From the NCBI GenBank assembly GCA_016933315.1, contig JAFGBE010000128.1, forward strand, positions 1-17,106: a stretch of 17,106 nt of DNA, in the 5' to 3' direction. Shown in pieces: positions 1 to 8,511 of this stretch. The position numbers and the translations under genes were made by a program. The notes below the pieces were generated by a model. It was not told the origin of the DNA. It searched no databases and saw only the letters and a program-made list of their open reading frames with translations. Each line of letters begins with the position of its first letter. The first letter of the stretch is position 1. The stretch is from Candidatus Auribacterota bacterium (GTDB taxonomy: Bacteria; Auribacterota; UBA6266).

Positions 1-2396
1 GAACAATTACCTTTTCTGTCTATAACCAGGGCTGTCACAGAACATGGCTCAAAACACAAATACCTGTCTTTGAATTTTGTTTCTGTTTCCAGTTTGAGAT
101 AATAATTATCATTCGGCTTACTCTCCTCCTTGGACAACAATTCGACACAAGCTCTTTTGTTCAGATTCCTGTTAACCGCAATAAGGAAGTAATTCCTGCC
201 GGATCGAGAACAATAAACAGAAAGGTCTCCTTTATCTGAATCAACGCCGATGATACTCCCGTTAAACTGCCTGAACATCTGGAAAACATAGTATGTCGGG
301 AAAGGCCTGTAAGTCACGCCTTCAAGAAAACCTATGGACCCCCCTTCCATGATATCCCAGAATGTGGCAGCAAAAATATCATTCTCCTGCAAAGTGCCCA
401 GAAAGTCCGCAAGCCATAAGCCGGCATAAAACGAATTGCACGCGCCATCTCCTTTGGCAAGCCAATCCCAGGTAAGGTTAAATTCAGTTATTGCAAGAGG
501 TATATCCCTGCCTGCAACACGTTTTATCTCCTTTTTCAAGCTGCTTATTATTGCTCTTGTCCTCGCCTGTCCCGAGAGGCTTTGTCTCGGAGGCTGTTTG
601 CCGTCGTAAGGATATATATGCACAGAAATTATATCCGCAATATCGCCGCAATCTTCGAGAAAAGGCGTTATCCAATTATCCGCAGCCGCCACAAAATACT
701 TGCCCATAAGATCGGGGCCTGCAATCTTAATCGAAGGATCTACGGCTTTCATCGCGTTGTAATAGGCCCTAAAATCCCTGCAATAATCCTCAGCCGTATA
801 AGCCTTCCACCCTTTGTTCGTGTAATCATCGGGTTCATTGCCTATAGACCAATATTTGACGTTATAACCCTTTTCAATATTACAATATCTGACAGCGGCA
901 GCCGCCTCTTTTATACTGCCTCTTGCCAATCGCACCTGAATAAGAGGCTCAGCCCCGATCGCACGCGCAAACATCACAAACTCATCAGTCAAAGACCCTC
1001 CTGTTTCAATAAGATCCTTGCCTATGCCTCCCCACCTGATGAACTTTATCCCGGCTTCTTTTACTATCCCCTCTACAGGCGCAAGATACCCTTCTGTCTC
1101 CCAGTTATTATAATTTATTCCGAAAACATAAGGATTAACAAGCCCGCTGAAAGAAGGGACTTCATCCAATGACATGTTTACCTTATATCTGTCGCGGACC
1201 TTGAAAGGCACCTTGCCGAAACCAGTGAAATAACCATCCTTCACAGCATAAATGCACGAGCCGTCGACATTGGCTTTTTCTATAAGATACTTCCCGTTTT
1301 TTTCCGTTATCGCGGACACATTTGAAGGGTATACGCTTACTTTAACTCCTTCCAAAGGCTTGTCCCTGTTATCCGTTATGATTCCTTCCAGGGACGCTGC
1401 CCCTATCTCGGTTATGAAATGAGCCGCTTTCCCTTCTTTAATCTTGCAGCCGTAAATATCCGTCAGGTTCCTGTTTATTCTAAGCAGATATTTGGATTTA
1501 TCTTCCAACCCGTCGTGAGGCATCAATATCAAAGATTTAAAATCATCCGAAAATCTCATATCGCAGTCTATTTTCCCGCCCTTCCTGCCTATTTTTGACA
1601 GGCTGACATTATCCCTCGCCGAATCTTCATTAACAGGAAAATTAAACTTAACCGCGATATCCTGATTTCTTCCTATGCCTAACTGCCCGTCGCAAGGATA
1701 CATTTCCGATACCCTGAGCGGTCCTCTGTAGAAGCAAATATCATCCACAAAAATTTTATCCCCCATGCCGGACGTAAGGCTGTCATCATCAAGGATAGCT
1801 ATGTTTATTGCCTTTGACCAGTCTATGGTTTTCGAAGAACCCGGATGTTGGGATAACCACCAGTCAGGTGTTTTGAATGACTCAAAAGGAAATTCAAAAT
1901 ACTTAAAATCTTTTGATAACCGGGCTTCCGCTTCGTTGTGCCTGTAAGTCGACCCGTCTTTTAAATCCGTAATCCCGTCCTCCATCGTAAATATCACAAA
2001 CCTTAATTTTGTGCTGTTCCGGGATCTGGCATAACACGAGACACCGGAATATTCCGAAAGGTCAAAGAAGCCGCCGGACTGGCTCGTTAAAGAGCAAACC
2101 AGCTGAACATATGGCCATTTAAAGCCTCCCCCCAGCATGTATTCGAACGAAAGGGATTTTGCAGAAGATTTGTTTCCGCCGGATTCCTCGACCTTAAAAG
2201 ATCCCTTTGATGTTCCATTATTTACCGAATCACCGATAAAATACCATTCAAGGCCCTGGCAAGAAGTTATGTCGCCATCTTCAAAATCATCCAATAAAAA
2301 AATGTTTTCCGGGCCCGCGCACAACCCTTTTACGCAAAACGCAAAAGCAGCAAGAAAAAAACAGCTAAACATAAAAACATTTTGGGTTTTTCTCAT
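1..2396 (-). CDS. Secreted multidomain clan GH-A glycoside hydrolase (3' end beyond window)
   Basis: The reading frame is open from an ATG at 2396 to the window edge (798 complete codons), so the C-terminus is missing. A signal peptide (about residues 1-28, hydrophobic FMFSCFFLAAFAF) is followed by a carbohydrate-binding-like beta domain (about 32-225, ending in IFVDDI), an SbsA/Big_5-type Ig-like domain (about 228-329), a carboxypeptidase-regulatory-like domain (about 333-412) and a TIM-barrel-like catalytic region from about 415. YWSIGNEPDD gives a likely acid/base E521 and AITEFNLTW a likely nucleophile E638. The order and 117-residue spacing fit clan GH-A retaining enzymes. I cannot choose between GH39, GH44, GH51 or an unassigned family, so the substrate is open; context suggests a plant or algal polysaccharide. 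The chosen start follows GGAAGG. An alternative in-frame ATG at 2432 overlaps the previous stop (ATGA) but has no visible ribosome site. It is probably the last known gene of the GH94 operon. Confidence 0.85.
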   Translation of the reverse strand, partial: MRKTQNVFMFSCFFLAAFAFCVKGLCAGPENIFLLDDFEDGDITSCQGLEWYFIGDSVNNGTSKGSFKVEESGGNKSSAKSLSFEYMLGGGFKWPYVQLVCSLTSQSGGFFDLSEYSGVSCYARSRNSTKLRFVIFTMEDGITDLKDGSTYRHNEAEARLSKDFKYFEFPFESFKTPDWWLSQHPGSSKTIDWSKAINIAILDDDSLTSGMGDKIFVDDICFYRGPLRVSEMYPCDGQLGIGRNQDIAVKFNFPVNEDSARDNVSLSKIGRKGGKIDCDMRFSDDFKSLILMPHDGLEDKSKYLLRINRNLTDIYGCKIKEGKAAHFITEIGAASLEGIITDNRDKPLEGVKVSVYPSNVSAITEKNGKYLIEKANVDGSCIYAVKDGYFTGFGKVPFKVRDRYKVNMSLDEVPSFSGLVNPYVFGINYNNWETEGYLAPVEGIVKEAGIKFIRWGGIGKDLIETGGSLTDEFVMFARAIGAEPLIQVRLARGSIKEAAAAVRYCNIEKGYNVKYWSIGNEPDDYTNKGWKAYTAEDYCRDFRAYYNAMKAVDPSIKIAGPDLMGKYFVAAADNWITPFLEDCGDIADIISVHIYPYDGKQPPRQSLSGQARTRAIISSLKKEIKRVAGRDIPLAITEFNLTWDWLAKGDGACNSFYAGLWLADFLGTLQENDIFAATFWDIMEGGSIGFLEGVTYRPFPTYYVFQMFRQFNGSIIGVDSDKGDLSVYCSRSGRNYFLIAVNRNLNKRACVELLSKEESKPNDNYYLKLETETKFKDRYLCFEPCSVTALVIDRKGNC

Positions 2397-2428
2397 TATT
2401 TTCAGCCTTCCGGTAACAGGTCTCTCTT

Positions 2429-3049
2429 TCATAACAGCCCGAACGTTTTTACCAGCTTTATATCATCCACAAAAAATTTAATCGTTTCTTCATTATAATA
2501 AGGCTCAACCGCAAATTTGATTTCAGTTATTCTGCTCCAATCCACCGGATGGTGTATCATCCTCTCCCCGTCCCAGTACTGTCCCGTCTCCGGAAAATCC
2601 GAAATCGGAATTATGACTTTCTGCCAGTCCCTGCTCATTTTCAGGTACTTGGCAAGTTTAACGACTGTTTCGGTCTTTCTATCTCCCCCGGCGCTCAGGT
2701 CAAGCAATGCAACCAGGATTTTTTCTGACCCACTACACCCTTTAACCCTGAACTCAAGGGCGCCGGCAAATCTGTATTTATCAAGGTCAACCGGCGGGAA
2801 ATTCCCTACCGCAACCCCTGAAAAATCTTTAAAGTCCAGCGTAATCTCAAGGGCATATACACCCGAATATCTTTCATCTGCGGTCTCTATTATTCTGCTG
2901 TCGCTACGGGCGGGATACGAATACTTATATCTGCCGACACTGTTTATTTCATCATCGTACAGGCTTCTTATGGTGTTTACTTCCTGTCCGCCTGCAAACC
3001 GCGGAAACAACACGCCAACAACCAGGCAAATTATATAAAAAAGTCTCAT
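2429..3049 (-). CDS. Small secreted protein: one carbohydrate-binding-like domain
   Basis: This 206-residue protein has a signal peptide (MRLFYIICLVVGVLFPRFAGG) and one beta-sandwich-like domain with no catalytic module. The domain shows GRYKYSYP near its start, then FRVKG, WQKVIIPISDF, QYWDG, VDWSRITEIKF and a closing FFVDDIKL. These features recur in the neighbouring proteins and resemble the CBM11/CBM30-like shape (a DDI strand at the end, WQK-IP in the middle). Binding to a glucan is inferred from fold-like motifs and from the neighbouring GH94, GH9 and GH-A genes; no ligand residues can be assigned. The start at 3049 follows AGAAGG with 7 bases of spacing. The upstream in-frame ATG at 3064, 4 bases after the previous stop, lacks such a site and would add a poor signal-peptide start. 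It is probably co-transcribed with the genes on both sides. Confidence 0.85.
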   Translation of the reverse strand: MRLFYIICLVVGVLFPRFAGGQEVNTIRSLYDDEINSVGRYKYSYPARSDSRIIETADERYSGVYALEITLDFKDFSGVAVGNFPPVDLDKYRFAGALEFRVKGCSGSEKILVALLDLSAGGDRKTETVVKLAKYLKMSRDWQKVIIPISDFPETGQYWDGERMIHHPVDWSRITEIKFAVEPYYNEETIKFFVDDIKLVKTFGLL

Positions 3050-3068
3050 TTTCAGCCTTCTCATCAGA

Positions 3069-3671
3069 TTACGGATTTACAATTTTTATATCATCAACAT
3101 AAACAGTAAAACTGTCGTTTTCATCATAAGGCCGTATAGCGAATTTCACTTCCTGAATCTCATTCCAATCAACCGAATCAGGCACATTCTGTGAACTGTC
3201 CCAGTATTGGCCGTTATCGGAAAAAGCTGCAAGGGGTATCTGAACCTTCTGCCACTGGGTCGTAACATTCAGATATTTCGGGACAACGACAACCCCCGTT
3301 TCGGTTTTCGTGCCATCCGTCCTGTCAGAATCAAGAAAAAGAACTTCAAATACCTCTCCCCCTTTTTCCCCTTTAACCCAGAACTCCAGAACCGCGTTAT
3401 CCTTCCCATATTGAAGGTTAAAAGGAGGATACTTTCCAGCGGCCGCGCCCGCAAAACCTTCTGTATTAAGAGAAATTTTCAAGGAATTAACGCCGGAATG
3501 CTTTTCTTCATTTGTAAGTTCTATTGAACTTCCCTCCTGCGGATAAACATATGAATATCTGCCCTGGTCGCTAACGCTGTCTGTAAAAACATCCACAACG
3601 GCATATGCCCCGGGAGCTGAAAGAAACACAAAAGACATAGCTACTAAAATTCCTGTTATATTTTTTTTCAT
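3069..3671 (-). CDS. Small secreted protein: one carbohydrate-binding-like domain (paralogue)
   Basis: This 200-residue protein starts with a clear signal peptide (MKKNITGILVAMSFVFLSAP, likely cut after AYA) and carries a single domain that parallels the next gene: GRYSYVYP, FAGAAAGKYPPFNL, FWVKGEKGGEVFEV, WQKVQIPLAAF, QYWDS, VDWNEIQEVKF, VYVDDIKI. It therefore looks like a product of local duplication. No enzyme motif is present, so its likely role is binding or displaying a polysaccharide outside the cell; this is inferred from domain shape and context. The ATG at 3671 has a strong AGGAGG six bases upstream. The frame extends back to a TTG at 3692, which would break the signal peptide, so I rejected that start. 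It lies 73 bases after the phosphorylase stop. That gap holds no obvious terminator and only a weak possible promoter (TTGATA), so read-through from the phosphorylase promoter is likely. Confidence 0.85.
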   Translation of the reverse strand: MKKNITGILVAMSFVFLSAPGAYAVVDVFTDSVSDQGRYSYVYPQEGSSIELTNEEKHSGVNSLKISLNTEGFAGAAAGKYPPFNLQYGKDNAVLEFWVKGEKGGEVFEVLFLDSDRTDGTKTETGVVVVPKYLNVTTQWQKVQIPLAAFSDNGQYWDSSQNVPDSVDWNEIQEVKFAIRPYDENDSFTVYVDDIKIVNP

Positions 3672-3744
3672 CCCCGCCCTCCTGTCTCTCAAAAGAACCG
3701 ATAATTAATTTACCATATAAAAAAAGCTATTCCCATGTTTAATA

Positions 3745-6087
3745 TCAACCCATGACTACGGTTACATCATGCTTTTTCCCGTCATTGAAAGCCGGCACTT
3801 TCAGCTCTTCAAGCTTTTTTCCGTCCACAGATATTTCCTTCACTCCTTTATTGACATGTTCAGGGTTCCTGACAACTATGTCATACACAGAATTCCTGAA
3901 TATTCTTGTTACACTAAAGCCGTCCCATTTCTTCGGAATACAGGGATTTATCTCCAACCCGTCATAATCGGGTCTTATACCAAGTATATGCTGTGACACC
4001 GCAACAAAATTCCATGCAGCAGTACCTGTCAGCCACGAATTCTTCCCTTCCCCGAAATCGGGATGGTCTCTGCCGGCAACCATCTGGCAATATACATAAG
4101 GTTCAACTCTCCTGACAGAATGATCCTTTGTGCATGGAAGTATCGATTTATAATATTCATAAGCCTTTTCGCCTCTTCCCAGTATGCACTCGGCTATTAC
4201 AATCCACGGGTTCGGATGGCAGAATATGCCCGCATTTTCTTTCAATCCCGGGGGATACGCCGAAACATCGCCCAATTCGGGGTAATAGTTTTTATAAGCA
4301 GGCTGTTGGAGAATAATGCCGTGTTCGGTAGCCAGCATTTTGCCCACCGAATCTAAAGTTTTCCTGGCTTTTATGCCCGACGCCACACCCGACATCAACG
4401 CCCATCCCTGTGTTTCGAGGAAAATTTTGCCTTCCCTGTTGATTTTAGACCCGACAGGTTTTTGGTTGTCATCATATGCCCTTATATACCATGAACCGTC
4501 CCAGCCCGAAGTATTCACCCTCTTTTTTATTGTTTCCGCAATATTTAAATATCTTCTTTCTTTATTTTTATTTTTCCTCAAGCTAAATATGCGTGCAAGC
4601 TCGGAAGACGCGGCAACCAGCATCTGGGCTACGAGCACCGATTCAGCTTTCTTATTCGGCCCGATTAAATTCAGGCAATCATTCCAATCGGCATAACCCG
4701 CTAAAGGAAACCCGTGGGGGCCCGTATTCCCTGAGGCATAGCAGACAGCTTTTTCCAAATGCTCAATCAAGGGGGCTGTCTTTCCGTTATTAAAAGGGAC
4801 TTCTTCATCAAGAAAACCGATATCCCCTGTTTCCTTGATGTAGGCGGCAACAGAAAATATAAGCCACAGATGATCATCTGAGTACCCTCTTTCCCTGCCT
4901 TTTTTAGTCAGGGGCGAATATTGATGGTGAGCATCTCCTTCTTCAAATTGTGTAGAAGCAATGTCATATATGGTTTCTTTAGCCTCTTTGGGCACCTGAT
5001 ATACAAAACCCAGCACATCCTGGTTTGTATCGCGAAAACCCATGCCCCTGCCTATACCCGATTCGTAATAGGACGCGGACCTGGACCAGTTAAAGGTCGT
5101 CCTGCACTGATATTGATTCCACGTATTGACCATCAGGTTCATGTCTTTATCGGGTGTTTTTACCTTAAATTTACCCAGATTTTCCGACCATCTCTGTTTC
5201 AATTTTGCTATTTCGCTTTCTACCGCGTTCCTGTTGTTATATTTATTCAGGTGTTCTCTCGCTTCCTTTTTGCTGAATGCTATACCCAGAGCGAAAATAA
5301 TAGGTTTTTCCTCGCCGGGCTTCAGGGAGATATTAATACAATGGGAACCTACAGGCGCCCAGCCGCAGCTCAGCTTATTGGATCCCCGCCCGCGCAGAAC
5401 CGCCCGGGGCGCGCTCAAATCGCCATATGGGCCTAAAAAATCATCTCTTCTGGTGTCAAAACTATCCACTTTCCTGTTTGATAAACCAAAAAATGAAAAA
5501 TGCCCCTTTTTAACCCTGTGCTTACTTACATGGTATATAACCCCGTTTTCATAATCAGTTTCCCCCACATTAAGGTTCGCCTGAAAATTTGTCATATCCT
5601 CCAATGCGTTCGGCAGGCAGAATTCCACGAATGAAAATACATTCAGGTCCCTTTTGCGGGCTGATTTATTTTTTATATTGAGCATCCATAATTCCAGGTT
5701 CTCGCCAAGCGGGACAAAATAAACCGTTTCGGTTTTTATACCTTCATATTCAGAACTGATTTTTGTGTAACCCAGGCCATGCCTGCATTCATATTTATAT
5801 TTCCTTATGTCTTTCAAGACCGGCTGCCATGACGCAGACCAAAAATCCTGTGATTTGCGGTCTTTGATATATATATATCTACCCCCCCGGTCTGAAGGGA
5901 TATTATTATACCGATACCGTAAAATACGGTTCTCAAGAGGATCTGCCCAGAAACTGTACCCTCCCGCAGTATTGGACATCAAAGCACAATATTTTTCACA
6001 CCCAAGATAGTTAATCCATGGGAGAGGTGTATCAGGCCTTTTAACAACAAATTCTCTGTTTTTCTTATCGAAATATCCGAATCTCAC
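3745..6087 (-). CDS. GH94 cellobiose-type phosphorylase
   Basis: This 780-residue cytoplasmic enzyme (no signal peptide) matches inverting GH94 phosphorylases along its whole length, which is the usual size for cellobiose phosphorylase. These enzymes split a beta-linked disaccharide with phosphate into alpha-glucose 1-phosphate and glucose. Visible family features are RPDTPLPWINYLG and NTAGGYSFWADP near the N-terminus, RGMGFRDTNQD (R352, D353), ADWNDCLNL with probable general acid D470, GIFCHPNPW (H624) and SWLTGTAAW (T687-G688-T689), the last two being phosphate-site regions. The segment after HHQYSPLTKKG is shorter than in classical cellobiose phosphorylases as I recall them, so a related beta-glucobiose or chitobiose substrate is possible. 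Translation starts at a GTG preceded by AAGGAG eight bases away; no better ATG lies near. It is the first gene of a probable operon under the triple-repeat promoter just upstream. Confidence 0.93.
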   Translation of the reverse strand: MRFGYFDKKNREFVVKRPDTPLPWINYLGCEKYCALMSNTAGGYSFWADPLENRILRYRYNNIPSDRGGRYIYIKDRKSQDFWSASWQPVLKDIRKYKYECRHGLGYTKISSEYEGIKTETVYFVPLGENLELWMLNIKNKSARKRDLNVFSFVEFCLPNALEDMTNFQANLNVGETDYENGVIYHVSKHRVKKGHFSFFGLSNRKVDSFDTRRDDFLGPYGDLSAPRAVLRGRGSNKLSCGWAPVGSHCINISLKPGEEKPIIFALGIAFSKKEAREHLNKYNNRNAVESEIAKLKQRWSENLGKFKVKTPDKDMNLMVNTWNQYQCRTTFNWSRSASYYESGIGRGMGFRDTNQDVLGFVYQVPKEAKETIYDIASTQFEEGDAHHQYSPLTKKGRERGYSDDHLWLIFSVAAYIKETGDIGFLDEEVPFNNGKTAPLIEHLEKAVCYASGNTGPHGFPLAGYADWNDCLNLIGPNKKAESVLVAQMLVAASSELARIFSLRKNKNKERRYLNIAETIKKRVNTSGWDGSWYIRAYDDNQKPVGSKINREGKIFLETQGWALMSGVASGIKARKTLDSVGKMLATEHGIILQQPAYKNYYPELGDVSAYPPGLKENAGIFCHPNPWIVIAECILGRGEKAYEYYKSILPCTKDHSVRRVEPYVYCQMVAGRDHPDFGEGKNSWLTGTAAWNFVAVSQHILGIRPDYDGLEINPCIPKKWDGFSVTRIFRNSVYDIVVRNPEHVNKGVKEISVDGKKLEELKVPAFNDGKKHDVTVVMG

Positions 6088-6108
6088 CTAAAAACTCCTT
6101 TCTTGTAT

Positions 6109-6156
6109 ATATACCATACTATACCTTTAATATACCATTTAAAGGGATTTTGTCAA
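6109..6156 (-). promoter_or_regulatory. Promoter with triple direct-repeat operator before the GH94 gene
   Basis: On the minus strand a consensus -35 TTGACA (6151-6156) is 16 bases from a -10 TATATT (6129-6134), which carries a TGG extension. Three direct repeats overlie and follow the -10: TGGTATAT (6130-6137), AGGTATAG (6119-6126) and TGGTATAT (6109-6116), spaced 11 and 10 bp start to start. The same arrangement occurs before three other genes in the window, so it is probably a repressor operator. The binding protein is not shown by the sequence; the GntR/LacI hybrid regulator encoded nearby is the obvious candidate. Confidence 0.8.
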
Positions 6157-6167
6157 TAGGGGGGGTG

Positions 6168-8498
6168 TTATTTTTCAGAAAAAAATGAGGAGGCAAATAC
6201 AAGGGGGGCATTATAATTTATCGCCGGCTCATTTATTGTAAAATCCGATTCAACTGGCTTATAACACCTTGCGGGAAAATCCGAGATGCGGAAGTTATCT
6301 TTGTTTGGCCCTCCTACAAGAAAACCGCGAGGATATGAATCCGCGGCGAGGGAGGAATTAAACCAATTATGATAAAATGCCCCGACTGAATTTTCGCCGT
6401 ATCCGCTCACAAATGACATCGACAACACATTCCTGCCAAGAACATAGTGAAGTTGGCTCTGAGCAGTTTCCAGATATTGATCTTCGCCGGACAACTCATA
6501 GATAAAAAGCATATCCACCGCATAATTTAAAGCCACTGCGCTAGAACCCCAGTAATACTCATAATCATTAAGCGCAACATTGTAAGCATTGTTTTCCGCT
6601 GTCATTAATATTGATTTCCCATAAACTTCCAGGCCTTCCAATATGTCGTATTTTACTCTTTCATCCGCTCCGGGACACAAACAGTATGAGTAAAGCCCCA
6701 GGTTCTGCAGTTGCTGCCAGTTAATGGCATGCGCATTCTTGAAACCGGTGTAATTATCTTTTACATAATCATGATATTTGTCATTCCCTGTTGAGCGGAA
6801 AAGTTCGACGGAAGCCCAGAATCTCTCGTCTTTGTCGCCTTGTGTCCAGTCGCCCTCAGGGTCATCCCCGTATTCCCCGCTGACTATAAAAGGATCTTTA
6901 AGCGGGGGGTTGCAAAAACCTCTTGCCGGGTAATCTTGGGGATGTTTCTTAAGAAACTCCCACGCTTTTTCGGCTGCAAAAAGGCATTCCCGCGAAAAAT
7001 CCTCGTCATATACATCAAACATTCTGGCAGCAAGTGCGCACACAGCGGCGAAGTTCGCCGTGGCAGTTGTCGAAACAACGCTACCCGGCAACAGTTTATC
7101 GCTTCCGGGGGCCACAGCCGATAAATCAATGATATACCTCGGCTGACAGTCCAAATCGGGAGGGCAAGCCTTTAACTGAAAGACACCTGCTAATTTATGG
7201 TAAACGCCCCCGTCAGCTCTCTGCATTTTAAGGAACCATTCGACTTCCCACCTTGCCTCATCAAGAATATCAGGCACCCCGTTCGAACTTTCCGGGATAT
7301 TCACCTGGCCGTCAAAAAATTTCTCCGGAAAAAGCTCATAAGCATACAGCAATGTACCGACACTTACCCCGGCATTAACTATATATTTACCGTAATCTCC
7401 GGCGTCATGCCACCCGCCGGTCGCTTCTATTTCTTTTGATTTTTCCGATAGAAGCATAGCATCTTCCATATGGCAGGGATTATGGCGACATTCGGAGCTA
7501 TTCACGGAGGTTCCGCACCTCTGCAGGTAAAACATCCTTAATGAATCGACAAGAAGCCCGTTATATACATCCCTGTCGATACAAAAAACCGGGCTCTTGA
7601 TATTGCTTTCGCCTATTGATATTCTGTAGCGGCCGGGAGTTTTTAAATCTGAGAAGTCGGCGTCAAAGACCATATCCCCTGAATCCGCATCAGCCGCGGT
7701 TCCTGCACATATTTTCCCTTCAAATGCCCTGTCCCCTGTTTTCTCATCCAGCACATAAAATGTTTTTGAACCGAAATCATTCATTTCCCGGCCGGATATT
7801 TTCGCAACTTTAATATCACAGGGACGGTAGCCGCACTGGTTAATTTTAATAACAGGATAGATTTCCTCTAAAATGTCCCCGGCTCTGAACTCTATCTCTT
7901 TCATGGAGATGGAAAACTTCCCGGGGGAACCGTTGCCTTTTAATATTATGTGGGATATCCTGGAAAAATCCATTCCGGAATTGATTTTGCAAAAATCAGA
8001 GACAGGAATCCTGATTTTCTGCCATCCCCCGCGCGCTGTCATATACTTTTTCAGATCCAATACGGCTTCTCTTTTCAGCCTGCTTTTATCGGCGATTCCT
8101 ATGAGGCAGGGGCATTGCCCATCTTCGCAATTCACAGAAAACTCCAATAAAGCGACCTCTTTATATCCCTCAAGATAAAATGGCTGCCACATAGGTCTGG
8201 CGATACAGGCAAACCACCAACCGCTGCCCGGATTAGAGCCTTTGAACGATAAAACCCGCGCGCCCTCATCGTCTTCCATCATGCTTATACGATTTTGCCT
8301 ATGATCAATTTCACAGCCGTCTCCGCTTCCTATCCAGGAATCCTCCCAGAAAGGAGCATCACTGATATTTAAATCGGATGTAAACACCGGGAGCCTGTAT
8401 TCACCCGCATCACAATAACCTGAACAGGGAAAGAGGGCAACCCAGCTAGAAATAACCGCCGGAATCACCGCTAACGTCAGAAGCCTCCTCATATGCAT
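6168..8498 (-). CDS. Secreted GH9 family endoglucanase/cellulase
   Basis: This 776-residue exported beta-glucanase begins with a signal peptide (to about residue 30). A carbohydrate-binding-like beta domain follows (about 35-206, with GGWQKIRIPVSDF and MDFSRISHI), then the CelD_N-type Ig domain typical of this GH9 subgroup (about 213-306, IKINQCGYRP) and a GH9 catalytic barrel (about 310-774). GGWHDAGDYGKY supplies the paired aspartates D365/D368 (base and nucleophile positioning), and TINEPAINYNAPLVF supplies the likely proton donor E757. YVLGRN and SFVSGYGE are present, but the His-rich PHHR segment that usually follows is replaced by GAFYHNWF, so specificity may differ from standard cellulases. 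The ATG at 8498 follows AAGGA, which overlaps the upstream stop; a second ATG at 8492 is possible. It is 13 bases after the double-domain protein gene, so the two are almost certainly one operon. Confidence 0.93.
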   Translation of the reverse strand: MHMRRLLTLAVIPAVISSWVALFPCSGYCDAGEYRLPVFTSDLNISDAPFWEDSWIGSGDGCEIDHRQNRISMMEDDEGARVLSFKGSNPGSGWWFACIARPMWQPFYLEGYKEVALLEFSVNCEDGQCPCLIGIADKSRLKREAVLDLKKYMTARGGWQKIRIPVSDFCKINSGMDFSRISHIILKGNGSPGKFSISMKEIEFRAGDILEEIYPVIKINQCGYRPCDIKVAKISGREMNDFGSKTFYVLDEKTGDRAFEGKICAGTAADADSGDMVFDADFSDLKTPGRYRISIGESNIKSPVFCIDRDVYNGLLVDSLRMFYLQRCGTSVNSSECRHNPCHMEDAMLLSEKSKEIEATGGWHDAGDYGKYIVNAGVSVGTLLYAYELFPEKFFDGQVNIPESSNGVPDILDEARWEVEWFLKMQRADGGVYHKLAGVFQLKACPPDLDCQPRYIIDLSAVAPGSDKLLPGSVVSTTATANFAAVCALAARMFDVYDEDFSRECLFAAEKAWEFLKKHPQDYPARGFCNPPLKDPFIVSGEYGDDPEGDWTQGDKDERFWASVELFRSTGNDKYHDYVKDNYTGFKNAHAINWQQLQNLGLYSYCLCPGADERVKYDILEGLEVYGKSILMTAENNAYNVALNDYEYYWGSSAVALNYAVDMLFIYELSGEDQYLETAQSQLHYVLGRNVLSMSFVSGYGENSVGAFYHNWFNSSLAADSYPRGFLVGGPNKDNFRISDFPARCYKPVESDFTINEPAINYNAPLVFASSFFSEK

Positions 8499-8511
8499 CT
8501 CTTTCCCGTCC

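Noticed and set aside
582..1172. Plus-strand open frame of 196 codons
   Set aside because: It lies entirely within the GH-A gene on the other strand, has no ribosome site or recognizable domain, and its composition is that of an antisense shadow. The same applies to the other plus-strand frames, including 4921-5436 and 2517-3038.
3708..3715. Single repeat-like unit (TGGTAAAT) upstream of the small binding-protein gene
   Set aside because: There is no second or third copy at 10 or 11 bp and no good promoter at the right distance. Single ATACC-like words also occur inside coding regions by chance (for example near 4485 and 7132).
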